Positions 53,681 through 61,748 of a stretch of 64,000 nucleotides of DNA are shown piece by piece (positions within the stretch are counted from its first letter, which is position 1; each line of letters starts with the position of its first letter). A program made the translations under genes and the position numbers. Location: NCBI GenBank assembly GCA_028281285.1, contig JANQKF010000015.1, forward strand, positions 248,001-312,000. The letters run 5' to 3'. The notes beneath the pieces were generated by a model that saw nothing but the letters and a program-made list of their open reading frames with translations, was not told where the DNA came from and ran no database searches. This stretch comes from Cyclobacteriaceae bacterium. Lineage in GTDB: Bacteria; Bacteroidota; Bacteroidia; Cytophagales; Cyclobacteriaceae.

Positions 53681-54631
53681 CTAATTCTTTGAAAGGGAGT
53701 TTTTCCTAATCAGGTCCAATGCTTTTGCCAGTGCCTGATCAGCAGGCAATTTGATATCCGGTTCCACGCCTACGCCTTCCCAATTAGTTTGGGTAATGGG
53801 ATTGATCGCCCTGCCTTGGGGAATGTTTACCAAAAACCCATCCTTTATGATTCTAGGGCCTCCTGGGTGAGCACCTCCTCCTGTTGTTTCACCGATGACA
53901 ATGGCACGGTTAAGATTCTTTAAATCATAGGTGAATTCTTCGGCTGCAGAAAAAGTATAATTGCTTGTAAGGATATACACCGGAATATCTTCATTCCTGG
54001 TGCCGGCCCATTGTGGGTTAGTCCATGATTCAGAGTATCGATCTGAAGGCCTCCAGTAAAATGAATTGAGATGAGTTCTCTCTTGAAACAGATAGCTACA
54101 TATGAAACGAATCATAGATGGAGAGCCTCCACCATTCTGTCTCAAATCAAAGATGATGGCGTCAGATTTTATGAGTTTTTCCATGGCGGGTTTTGCTATG
54201 TCTTCGGCAAATCGAATTTCATGAAAGCCTCTCAAATCGAGGTACCCAATACCATCGTTGATTTCGACTTTTTCAAAGCCATAATTCTCCGGTACGTCCC
54301 TCCCACCAGTTCTTGATCCACTCCTGATTTTTTCCACTCTTTCCGGGTCGAATTGTACACGAATATGCTTGTCTTTGACCACCGATTTTAGATCGTCATC
54401 AAGTTGGTTAGCGAAAGTTTCTGCATCCTTAATTTCATCATACTTTCCGGCTTCCAAATTTTGCTTGATTAGATCATGCATAGCCTTTCCTTTTTCAGGA
54501 AAAACATAGTTACGATTCATCAGGTCAGCGAGCCGGTTTACAACCTCCTTCTTATCAAAAGATTGAGCCTTGATTTGTAAAGAAAAACCAATCAGGGTCA
54601 GAACAGTGATGTACTTATAAACAATACGCAT
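53681..54631 (-). CDS. Secreted S41 family peptidase (small)
   Basis: 316 residues with signal peptide MRIVYKYITVLTLIGFSLQIKAQ. An N-terminal helical domain (KKEVVNRLADLMNRNYVFPEKGKAM) precedes the S41 core: GYLDLRGFHEIRFAEDIAKPAMEKL, DLRQNGGGSPSMIRF, Ser in SNYTFSAAEEFTYDLKNL and GETTGGGAHPGG. The Lys of CtpA-type enzymes is not at the usual place after GETTGG, as in other S41B-like members. It lies after the MarR gene, in the same direction, 131 bases downstream. Confidence 0.88.
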   Translation of the reverse strand: MRIVYKYITVLTLIGFSLQIKAQSFDKKEVVNRLADLMNRNYVFPEKGKAMHDLIKQNLEAGKYDEIKDAETFANQLDDDLKSVVKDKHIRVQFDPERVEKIRSGSRTGGRDVPENYGFEKVEINDGIGYLDLRGFHEIRFAEDIAKPAMEKLIKSDAIIFDLRQNGGGSPSMIRFICSYLFQERTHLNSFYWRPSDRYSESWTNPQWAGTRNEDIPVYILTSNYTFSAAEEFTYDLKNLNRAIVIGETTGGGAHPGGPRIIKDGFLVNIPQGRAINPITQTNWEGVGVEPDIKLPADQALAKALDLIRKNSLSKN

Positions 54632-54641
54632 TAAAACAATT

Positions 54642-54656
54642 TAAGTAAGCACTTAC
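54642..54656. promoter_or_regulatory. Short palindrome upstream of the S41 gene
   Basis: GTAAG (54645-54649) and CTTAC (54652-54656) are inverted around CA, 13 bases ahead of the S41 start codon. A MarR gene lies immediately upstream, so an operator is conceivable, but the repeat is short. Confidence 0.25.
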
Positions 54657-54762
54657 CAAAAATAAATCCAATAATCACATAGTGCTGATTTACAGTGATT
54701 TGCATGGATTGTCTTTAAACCGCTCGTCCGTATTCGAACGCTAAATCTGTACAGAAGCGAAA

Positions 54763-55245
54763 CTACTCCAATCGATCTTTGACCCTTTCGTACATGCTTT
54801 TAGAATCAAGAGCATTTTCTAATGATTGAATGGAGGTTAAGAAGTCTCGATTTTCACCTTTGAGCAGTTCGTCATTGGCCTCTTTGATCCGGTCCCAAAG
54901 CTCTTCCATTTTTGTCACGAGATTCCTTCCTTTTTTGCTCAATTGGAGTAACCTTTTGCGTTGATCTAATTCATCTTTGAACTCGTTCACGAGGCCCTTT
55001 TCCACCAAAACGTTTGCCACCTGATTTACAGCTGGATGAGTCTGTCGCAGCATGGCCGCCATTTCCGTTACTCCAAGCTGTTCGTTGTCCTTCAGAGCGT
55101 AGATCACTGCGAACCATCTGGGTTCAAAATCGAAGGCCTGTTCCTTGTATATTTTACCAACATCCTTAGCCAGCCTTTCGCTCAAGTTTTTCAATCGCGT
55201 GGCTAAAGCGAGGCTGCCCAGTTCCTCAATCAAATTCCTTTCCAA
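54763..55245 (-). CDS. MarR family transcriptional regulator
   Basis: 160 residues. A winged helix is visible: LGVTEMAAMLRQTHPAVNQVANVLVEKGLVNEFKDELDQRKRLLQLSKKGRNLV, with helical dimerisation parts on either side. The only plausible start is a TTG at 55245, which follows directly on the TAG stop of the upstream gene and is in the same frame; no ATG is available upstream of the domain. Ligand and targets unknown. It appears cotranscribed with the VPS10-like gene. Confidence 0.85.
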   Translation of the reverse strand: MERNLIEELGSLALATRLKNLSERLAKDVGKIYKEQAFDFEPRWFAVIYALKDNEQLGVTEMAAMLRQTHPAVNQVANVLVEKGLVNEFKDELDQRKRLLQLSKKGRNLVTKMEELWDRIKEANDELLKGENRDFLTSIQSLENALDSKSMYERVKDRLE

Positions 55246-58200
55246 CTATTTCTTCTTTTTAGGTGCAATCACCGGAACATTCTGAGTTCGAATCATCTCA
55301 TTCAATGCCTCGACTTTAGACATCATTTTTCCAATGTCGAGCATGAGTGTGGCAAACTCACCCTGCAGGTCCTTCACCCTGTTTTTCTGACCATCGGTTA
55401 CCGGAGGTTCCTCCCCATTTATGGTGCCATATATGTGCATCAGATTTACCTCCAATTTGTTGGGGAAATTGATCACATCCTGGAAGGTTTTCTGCTTAGG
55501 TTGTACCATACGATCCTCCAGAGAATTGATCTCCTCAATTAGCGTATCAAGCTGCTGGTGTATTTCTTCAAAATCGTCCTCAGAAATTCGCGATTTCAAG
55601 TCTTTCAATTGAGCACGTATTGACCTTATGTTGTTGGCGTTTTCCTGGAGTTCAATGATCAGAGTTCTTACTGTATTTAGTAGTCCCTGCTGCTCTTGAT
55701 AATGAGTCGAATTTGCATTCCATCGCGGATCCGGCTGAACCGTGAAGTCTTTTGCAACCTCACTATCCCCATAAGTGAATTTCACTGAATAATCACCGGG
55801 ACCAACCCGATGTCCACCGGCTCCTAATCCTACGAATACACCATCTACTCCTTCGAAATTTGTCTGGTTCAAATTCCAATTCAGGCGGTTCATCCCCGAT
55901 TTCTTCGAAATCTTCATTTGACGATCCTTGGACTTGGTCGAAAACTCTCTCACCACCTCTCCGGAGGCATCTGAAATCTCAACTTTCAATTCAATTGAAT
56001 CTGCATCCTCCTTGATGTAGTAGAACATGCTCAAACCAGGATACGGGTTTTTCCCAAGGGTTGGAGCATTTGTTCTAAAGGCATTATCGCGAATGGCATT
56101 TCTGGGCTCGTACACATAGAAATCGGCTTGTGATGCCTCTGCCAAATGATGCAAGGGAGTAATGTCATCAAGAATCCAAAATGCCCGGCCTTGTGTAGCT
56201 ACGATTAAATCGTTGTGGTGTACCATCAAATCAGTAATTGGCACAATCGGCAAATTCTGTTGAAACTTGCTCCATTTCACTCCTCCATCAAATGAGACAT
56301 AAACGCCCAATTCAGTACCCGCATATAGCAAGTCCTTGACCGTTGGGTCTTCCCGAACCACTCTCACATGAGCCTCTTCTCCAATTCCATTTGCTATGCG
56401 GTTCCAGGTCTGACCATAGTCTGTCGATTTGAAAATATGTGGTGTGAAGTCATTGAATTTGTAACGGTTATAAGCAATGTATACTGTGCCAGGATCATGA
56501 GGTGAAACTTCAATTTGATTGACCATTCCCTCCTCCAAATTTGGGGGTGTGATATTGCTCCAATTCGCACCTCCATCTTGTGTGATATGTACTAATCCGT
56601 CATCGGCACCGGTGTAAATTACGTTCGGAGTATGTGGAGATTCTGCCACATAATAGATCGCGTGATAAATTTCTCCGCCTGCTCCTTCATTTGTGATTGG
56701 GCCTCCACCCCAGTTGATGTTGGTAGTGTCATTTTTGGTCAAATCAGGACTGATTTCCTCCCATGTGATTCCCCTGTTCTTAGTTCGCAGCAACTTATTG
56801 CCAGCGTGATAGATCACCGAAGGATCATGCTTTGAAGCAATGATTGGAGCATTCCAGTTAAAACGATATTTAACATCCCTCGGGTTGGTGCCTAACCCTT
56901 GAAACGGATAGGCCATTACATCTTTAGTCTGCCTCGTTTTAGCATTCCACTCATTGATAATTCCTTGATAGCATCCCGAGTAAATATACTGCGGGTCGTC
57001 AGGGTCGAAGGCAGAGTAGGCACTTTCGCATCCTCCTACTGGATAAAAATCGCCCCAGGCAATTCCAGGTCCATCCTTCCTTGAAGCAATCGACACTGAG
57101 CTATTGTCCTGTTGGCCACCATATACCCTATATGGGAATTGGTTATCCGCATTAACCCTGTAGAATTGAGCGGTGGGTTGATTGTTCTGCAAGCTCCAGT
57201 CCTTGCCCCCGTTTATCGAAACGTTAGCTCCCCCATCGTTCGCATTGATCATGTATTGTGGGTGTTTTGGATTGATCCAAATGCGGTGGTTATCACCATG
57301 GGGTGTTTGTAGATTTTTGAATGTTCTGCCACCATCTGTAGACTCTAATGCCGGGGCATTCATCACATAAACCCCATCGACATCGGTTGGGTGTGCCTGA
57401 ATGTGCATATAATACCAGGAGCGAGCTCTGAGCAATCGATCTGGGTTGATCAATCGCCATGACTTTCCACCATTTTCAGACCTATAGAGACCACCATTAT
57501 CCGCTTCAATTATAGCATAGACGCGATCAGAATTTGCTCCCGAGACTGAAACACCAATCTTGCCCATTACGCCTTTTGGCAGTCCTCCTTTCAACTCTTC
57601 CCAGGTATCTCCGCCATCTGTCGTTTTCCATATTCCTGATCCCGGCCCCCCACTCTGAACATACCATGGATATCTTCTGTGATCCCACATGGCAGCATAA
57701 ATAATTCTTGGGTTGTTCATATCCATACTGAGATCACTAACCCCGGTATTTTTATCAATGTAATGCACCTTGGTCCAGGTTTCTCCCCCATCGGTGGACC
57801 GATAGATTCCACGATCTTCAGTGGCTCCATAAGGACTTCCCTGTGCTCCCACGAAAACGATATCGGAATTATTTGGGTCGATCACGACTTTCGAAATCTG
57901 ACGTGTTTTTTCAAGTCCCATATGTTTCCAGGTTTTTCCTGCATCTGTCGACTTGTAAACACCATCACCATGAGAGGTCATCACGCCTCTAACTGCGGCC
58001 TCTCCCATGCCGACATAAACGACATTCGGATCTGATTCGGAAACGGCAATGGCTCCAACAGAACCTGTATTGAAAAATCCGTCAGAAATATTCCTCCAGC
58101 TCTCACCGGCATCATCGGTTTTCCATACTCCTCCTCCAGTAGCCCCCATATAATAAGTCATCGGGTCAGATGTAACCCCTGCGGCCGCGGTGGCCCGACC

Positions 58201-58371
58201 ACCACGAAATGGCCCTATATTTCTCCACTCTAAAGCACTATACAGTTTTTCATCGTAGGTGGTCCCTTGCGGTTCCTGAGCTTTCCTGCGATTTCTTCGT
58301 TGAGCATCAACATCAATAGAGGCGATCAAGAGAAGGGTTATTATTAGTGATGGAATCCCAATACGTTTCAT
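55246..58371 (-). CDS. Secreted VPS10/BNR-repeat protein (glycosyl hydrolase-like, sortilin fold)
   Basis: About 1041 residues from 58371 ([24 protein letters not shown] signal peptide). Asp-box/BNR-type repeats S-x-D-x-G-x-T/S-W recur ([56 protein letters not shown]), giving a large propeller in the first 730 residues. The remainder is a beta-sandwich and a C-terminal helical region ([29 protein letters not shown]). Exact chemistry is uncertain; the annotation as glycosyl hydrolase is by fold only. It ends in a basic tail APKKKK followed by the in-frame MarR gene. Confidence 0.85.
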   Translation of the reverse strand: MKRIGIPSLIITLLLIASIDVDAQRRNRRKAQEPQGTTYDEKLYSALEWRNIGPFRGGRATAAAGVTSDPMTYYMGATGGGVWKTDDAGESWRNISDGFFNTGSVGAIAVSESDPNVVYVGMGEAAVRGVMTSHGDGVYKSTDAGKTWKHMGLEKTRQISKVVIDPNNSDIVFVGAQGSPYGATEDRGIYRSTDGGETWTKVHYIDKNTGVSDLSMDMNNPRIIYAAMWDHRRYPWYVQSGGPGSGIWKTTDGGDTWEELKGGLPKGVMGKIGVSVSGANSDRVYAIIEADNGGLYRSENGGKSWRLINPDRLLRARSWYYMHIQAHPTDVDGVYVMNAPALESTDGGRTFKNLQTPHGDNHRIWINPKHPQYMINANDGGANVSINGGKDWSLQNNQPTAQFYRVNADNQFPYRVYGGQQDNSSVSIASRKDGPGIAWGDFYPVGGCESAYSAFDPDDPQYIYSGCYQGIINEWNAKTRQTKDVMAYPFQGLGTNPRDVKYRFNWNAPIIASKHDPSVIYHAGNKLLRTKNRGITWEEISPDLTKNDTTNINWGGGPITNEGAGGEIYHAIYYVAESPHTPNVIYTGADDGLVHITQDGGANWSNITPPNLEEGMVNQIEVSPHDPGTVYIAYNRYKFNDFTPHIFKSTDYGQTWNRIANGIGEEAHVRVVREDPTVKDLLYAGTELGVYVSFDGGVKWSKFQQNLPIVPITDLMVHHNDLIVATQGRAFWILDDITPLHHLAEASQADFYVYEPRNAIRDNAFRTNAPTLGKNPYPGLSMFYYIKEDADSIELKVEISDASGEVVREFSTKSKDRQMKISKKSGMNRLNWNLNQTNFEGVDGVFVGLGAGGHRVGPGDYSVKFTYGDSEVAKDFTVQPDPRWNANSTHYQEQQGLLNTVRTLIIELQENANNIRSIRAQLKDLKSRISEDDFEEIHQQLDTLIEEINSLEDRMVQPKQKTFQDVINFPNKLEVNLMHIYGTINGEEPPVTDGQKNRVKDLQGEFATLMLDIGKMMSKVEALNEMIRTQNVPVIAPKKKK

Positions 58372-58423
58372 TATCATTCATTAAGGTTGATTTGAAAGAT
58401 AGTGATTGCCCCTTGTAAAAACC

Positions 58424-58448
58424 AGTCGATTGTGACCATCGACTTTTT
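58424..58448 (+). promoter_or_regulatory. Hairpin with T-run in the VPS10/RidA divergent region
   Basis: AGTCGAT (58424-58430) and ATCGACT (58438-58444) form a 7-bp stem around TGTGACC, followed by TTTT on the plus strand. It lies 26 bases ahead of the RidA ATG and resembles a terminator/attenuator or an operator. Confidence 0.4.
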
Positions 58449-58473
58449 GTATATTCAAGCAAAGATTTTGAGT

Positions 58474-59013
58474 ATGAATAATCGATCCTTTCTTCCAGTC
58501 TTAATTGGAGCAATTATGTTGGTTTCAATAGTCGTGATCTACTTTGTATTTAGCGACCAAACACCGGATTCCTCGATAAGAGTTGAACCAGTAGAACGTT
58601 TTGACCGACCGGAATCTTCCATTCTCAAGGGAGTAAAAGTACCAGCCGGAAACGATATGTACTTTGCCAGTGGCATTGTGGCCTATCCGAAAGATGATAC
58701 CAAGCCTGCAGGCGATAGAGGTCGATTTGGAGATACCTATGAGCAAAGTGTCAGTGCGCTTAAGAGAATCGAAGACTACCTCGGAGAAGAGGGCCTTAGC
58801 CTGAAAGATGTAGTAGCCATGAAAGTTTATGTGGCTCCTGATCCCATGAACGACAACCGGCCTGATTTCGCTGGTTGGTTTAAAGCCTACGGTGAATTCT
58901 TTAATAACGATGATAATCCAAATAAGGTGGCCCGTTCAACCATCGGTGTATACACCTTGGTGAATCCGGATATGCTAATTGAAATCGAAGTCAGGGCGGT
59001 TTATCCTAAATGA
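58474..59013 (+). CDS. Membrane-anchored RidA/YjgF-family protein
   Basis: 179 residues from 58474 (MNNRSFLPVLIGAIMLVSIVVIYFVFS). An N-terminal TM helix precedes a RidA domain (NDMYFASGIVAYPKDD; TYEQSVSALKRIEDYLGEEGLSLKDVVAMKVYVAP; VARSTIGVYTLVNPDMLIEIEVRAVYPK). The conserved Arg of the enamine/imine deaminase pocket is present in VARST. Most RidA proteins are about 130 residues, cytosolic and unanchored, so this would place the domain in the periplasm. The next gene starts close by. Confidence 0.85.
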   Translation: MNNRSFLPVLIGAIMLVSIVVIYFVFSDQTPDSSIRVEPVERFDRPESSILKGVKVPAGNDMYFASGIVAYPKDDTKPAGDRGRFGDTYEQSVSALKRIEDYLGEEGLSLKDVVAMKVYVAPDPMNDNRPDFAGWFKAYGEFFNNDDNPNKVARSTIGVYTLVNPDMLIEIEVRAVYPK

Positions 59014-59066
59014 ACCTTTGTTATCTCTACTTTATAGAGAGCTATTTAATTGTTAATTTTTTAACC

Positions 59067-60866
59067 ATGAAAAAACTCAAAACAACACTTCTGATATACC
59101 TGATGACTTTCGGGTTATCAGTACAGGCTCAGACCTATAACGAATACGAAGTCTCATTTGATAATCGAATTCATCATGAAATGGACATCAAGATCAAGTT
59201 CTCCAACCTGGAGAACAAAGTGTTGGAAGTTCGCATGAGCCGAACTTCACCTGGTCGTTATGCTTTGCACGAATTTGCCAAAAACGTCTATGCGGTCGAA
59301 GCCACGGACAGTAAGGGAAATATTCTGGACATCACCAGACCCAACCCTCACCAATGGAACGTAAGTGGTCATGATGGTACGGTCAATTTCAAATATACTC
59401 TTTATGCAAATCGTGCAGGAGGAACCTATTCTGGTGTTGATGAAACCCATGCCCACCTGAATATACCGGCAACTTTTGCCTTTGCAAGAAACCTTGGACA
59501 TCGACCCGTCAAAGTAAAATATAATATCCCGGATGGGTCAAACTGGAAGGTGGCTACTCAAATGAAAACTATGGACGATGGCACTTTCTACGCCCCTGAC
59601 ACTTATTATTTCATGGATAGCCCCACAGAAATTGCAGACTTCCACTTGAGAGAACGAATGTTGGATGGTCAAAACATTCGATTGGCCCTACATACTCCAG
59701 CCACTGATGCCGAAGTGGATGCATACTTTGAAGAGGTAATGGGCATTGTTGAACAACAGATGAAAGTATTTGGCGAACTACCAGACTTTGATTTTGGAGA
59801 ATACACCTTCCTCTCTTGCTATGTTCCAAATGCAAGCGGAGACGGAATGGAACACCGAAATTCTACCTATGTGGTAAGCAGCAAACCACTCAACCGGCCG
59901 TTAGGCAAAACGTCCATGGGCACAATGTCCCATGAGTTTTTCCATTGCTGGAATGTTGAGCGTATACGTCCAAAATCTCTAGAACCTTTCGACTTCGAAG
60001 AGGCTAATATGTCCGGAGAACTGTGGTTCGCAGAAGGTTTTACAAGCTATTACACTAACTTGATCAGAGCGCGATCTGGCAGCATTTCCAAAGAACAATA
60101 TGTCAACTCTGTCGGTGGGGCTGTAAGCTACGTAATGAATGCACCAGGACGGACATTCCACACTCCTATTGAAATGAGCTATCAGGCACCATTTGTAGAC
60201 GCAGCCCGCTCTGTCGATCCGGTGAACCGAAACAATACCTTCATTTCCTACTATACTTATGGCTCAGTACTGGGACTTGCTCTCGATATGACTTTGCGCA
60301 CGATGGATCGCGGTCTTAATCTTGACGACTATATGAAAATGGTATGGCAGACACTTGGTAAGCAGGAAATCCCATATACTGTACGCGATTTGGAAGCAGT
60401 GCTTAACGAATATGCCGGCAACAATTTTGGTTCAGAGTTTTTTGGAAAGTACATTTTCAAAAGCGAAATGCCCGATTATACCTCTCTTTTCAAGAAAATG
60501 GGAGTCAATTTTGATTTGGCCGACCCAACAGCTCCAAGCCTGGGCAATGGGGTAAGAATCAACAATGGAATCGGTAGTATGACTCAGAACGCTACCATTG
60601 GCGGGCCACTTTATAAGGCGGGTATCGAACGGGAAGATAAAATCATTGCTATGGCTGGAACGAAGCTCACTGAAGTCAAAAGGGTAGACGAAATATTGAA
60701 AAGTTTCAAGCCTGGTGATCAAATTGAGGTAGAAATTGAACGTTGGGGAAACAAGATGACGAAGACTGTGACACTCGGAGCTTCAAAAGCCCGAAGAAGC
60801 TCCTGGGACGTGAATGCTGATAATAAGGCGGCACAGAGAAGAGAAGCGTGGTTAGCTAAAAAATAG
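59067..60866 (+). CDS. M61 family glycyl aminopeptidase-like peptidase with PDZ domain
   Basis: 599 residues from 59067 (signal MKKLKTTLLIYLMTFGLSVQAQ); the frame back to 59010 is non-signal and rejected. An N-terminal beta domain (YNEYEVSFDNRIHHEMDIKIKFSN) leads to the gluzincin core HEFFHCWNVERIRPKSLEPFDFEEAN with HExxH and the downstream Glu in LWFAEGFTSYYTNL. A C-terminal PDZ (about 495-580; GGPLYKAGIEREDKIIAMAG) completes M61. It is a secreted or periplasmic metallopeptidase. Confidence 0.93.
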   Translation: MKKLKTTLLIYLMTFGLSVQAQTYNEYEVSFDNRIHHEMDIKIKFSNLENKVLEVRMSRTSPGRYALHEFAKNVYAVEATDSKGNILDITRPNPHQWNVSGHDGTVNFKYTLYANRAGGTYSGVDETHAHLNIPATFAFARNLGHRPVKVKYNIPDGSNWKVATQMKTMDDGTFYAPDTYYFMDSPTEIADFHLRERMLDGQNIRLALHTPATDAEVDAYFEEVMGIVEQQMKVFGELPDFDFGEYTFLSCYVPNASGDGMEHRNSTYVVSSKPLNRPLGKTSMGTMSHEFFHCWNVERIRPKSLEPFDFEEANMSGELWFAEGFTSYYTNLIRARSGSISKEQYVNSVGGAVSYVMNAPGRTFHTPIEMSYQAPFVDAARSVDPVNRNNTFISYYTYGSVLGLALDMTLRTMDRGLNLDDYMKMVWQTLGKQEIPYTVRDLEAVLNEYAGNNFGSEFFGKYIFKSEMPDYTSLFKKMGVNFDLADPTAPSLGNGVRINNGIGSMTQNATIGGPLYKAGIEREDKIIAMAGTKLTEVKRVDEILKSFKPGDQIEVEIERWGNKMTKTVTLGASKARRSSWDVNADNKAAQRREAWLAKK

Positions 60867-60872
60867 TGGACT

Positions 60873-61442
60873 ATGACAATGGATAATTATAACCAGCGGT
60901 TTGAAGGCCATAACTTCACAGAGGTAGACCTGCGAAATCACTCGTTTGAGCAATGTGCATTTATTAGCTGCAACTTTACCAAGACCTTGCTATCAAATGC
61001 CTCATTCGATAACTGTTCCTTTGAGGATTGTAACCTCAATAGCATGGGCCTTGTAAACTGTAAGTGGCAAGAGGTGAGTTTCAAGCATTGCAAAATCTCA
61101 GGGTTAGATTTCGAGCATATCAGTAAAATGCTCCTGGCCTTTTCCATCGAAAATTGTTCCGTGGGCTATTGCCACTTTAAGGACCTAAAACTTCCGGGCT
61201 TTCATTTCAGACATTCGGAAATCAAGGAATGTGACTTCGTGACGAGTGACTTCTCAAACGCAGATTTTAGTGGGAGTAACCTTGATCGGTCTACGTTTAC
61301 CGAGTGTGACCTCAGTAGTGCCAATTTCACAACTTGTGCCAACTATCGAATTGACCCGATGAAGAATAAGATTTCAAAAGCTCGATTTTCTTTGCCGGGT
61401 GTATTGACGTTTCTTGAGCCTTACGACATTATCATAGAATAG
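60873..61442 (+). CDS. Pentapeptide-repeat protein
   Basis: 189 residues. Many A(D/N)LXX-type repeats in register (SNASFDNCSFEDCNLNSMGLVNC, FVTSDFSNADFSGSNLDRSTFTECDLSSANF) form a right-handed quadrilateral beta-helix. The C-terminal tail (NYRIDPMKNKISKARFSLPGVL) is shared by many single-domain members. Some such proteins mimic DNA and protect gyrase, but nothing here establishes that. No signal peptide; start at 60873, alternative at 60879. It lies 6 bases after the M61 gene. Confidence 0.9.
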   Translation: MTMDNYNQRFEGHNFTEVDLRNHSFEQCAFISCNFTKTLLSNASFDNCSFEDCNLNSMGLVNCKWQEVSFKHCKISGLDFEHISKMLLAFSIENCSVGYCHFKDLKLPGFHFRHSEIKECDFVTSDFSNADFSGSNLDRSTFTECDLSSANFTTCANYRIDPMKNKISKARFSLPGVLTFLEPYDIIIE

Positions 61443-61469
61443 TTAGAACAATTTGCGTAACTTTTCCCT

Positions 61470-61700
61470 ATGAAAACATTCACTAAGGAGAAGAAGATTG
61501 GGTTGATGATATCCTCAATAGTCGCGATGCTGATTTTTGCTGTTTTCTTTCAAACCAACCTCAATGCCTGGTCTAGTGCTGAGTATATGAGTACAAAATG
61601 GATAGCAGCAGGAATTGGTGGCATCCTCACCGGTTTCATGTTAGCAGGTAGCGTTATTGGATTGATTCTGATTTCGCGAAAACAGGTACAGCCCAACTAA
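61470..61700 (+). CDS. Small two-TM membrane protein
   Basis: 76 residues with two hydrophobic helices (IGLMISSIVAMLIFAVFFQTN and WIAAGIGGILTGFMLAGSVIGLILIS) joined by a short polar loop. The ends are basic or polar. It follows the pentapeptide gene by 27 bases and precedes a terminator. I do not recognise the family. Its coding nature is supported by a plausible start, coherent TM pattern and position, not by homology. Confidence 0.55.
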   Translation: MKTFTKEKKIGLMISSIVAMLIFAVFFQTNLNAWSSAEYMSTKWIAAGIGGILTGFMLAGSVIGLILISRKQVQPN

Positions 61701-61701
61701 A

Positions 61702-61728
61702 AAAGCCGCAGAATCAATCCGCGGCTTT
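61702..61728. terminator. Bidirectional terminator between the small membrane protein and clpB
   Basis: AAAGCCGC (61702-61709) and GCGGCTTT (61721-61728) form an 8-bp stem around an 11-base loop. On the minus strand it is followed by six T's (TTTTTTAG), so it is better placed for clpB, whose stop is at 61749. Confidence 0.8.
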
Positions 61729-61748
61729 CATGCATATTTCTACCAGTT

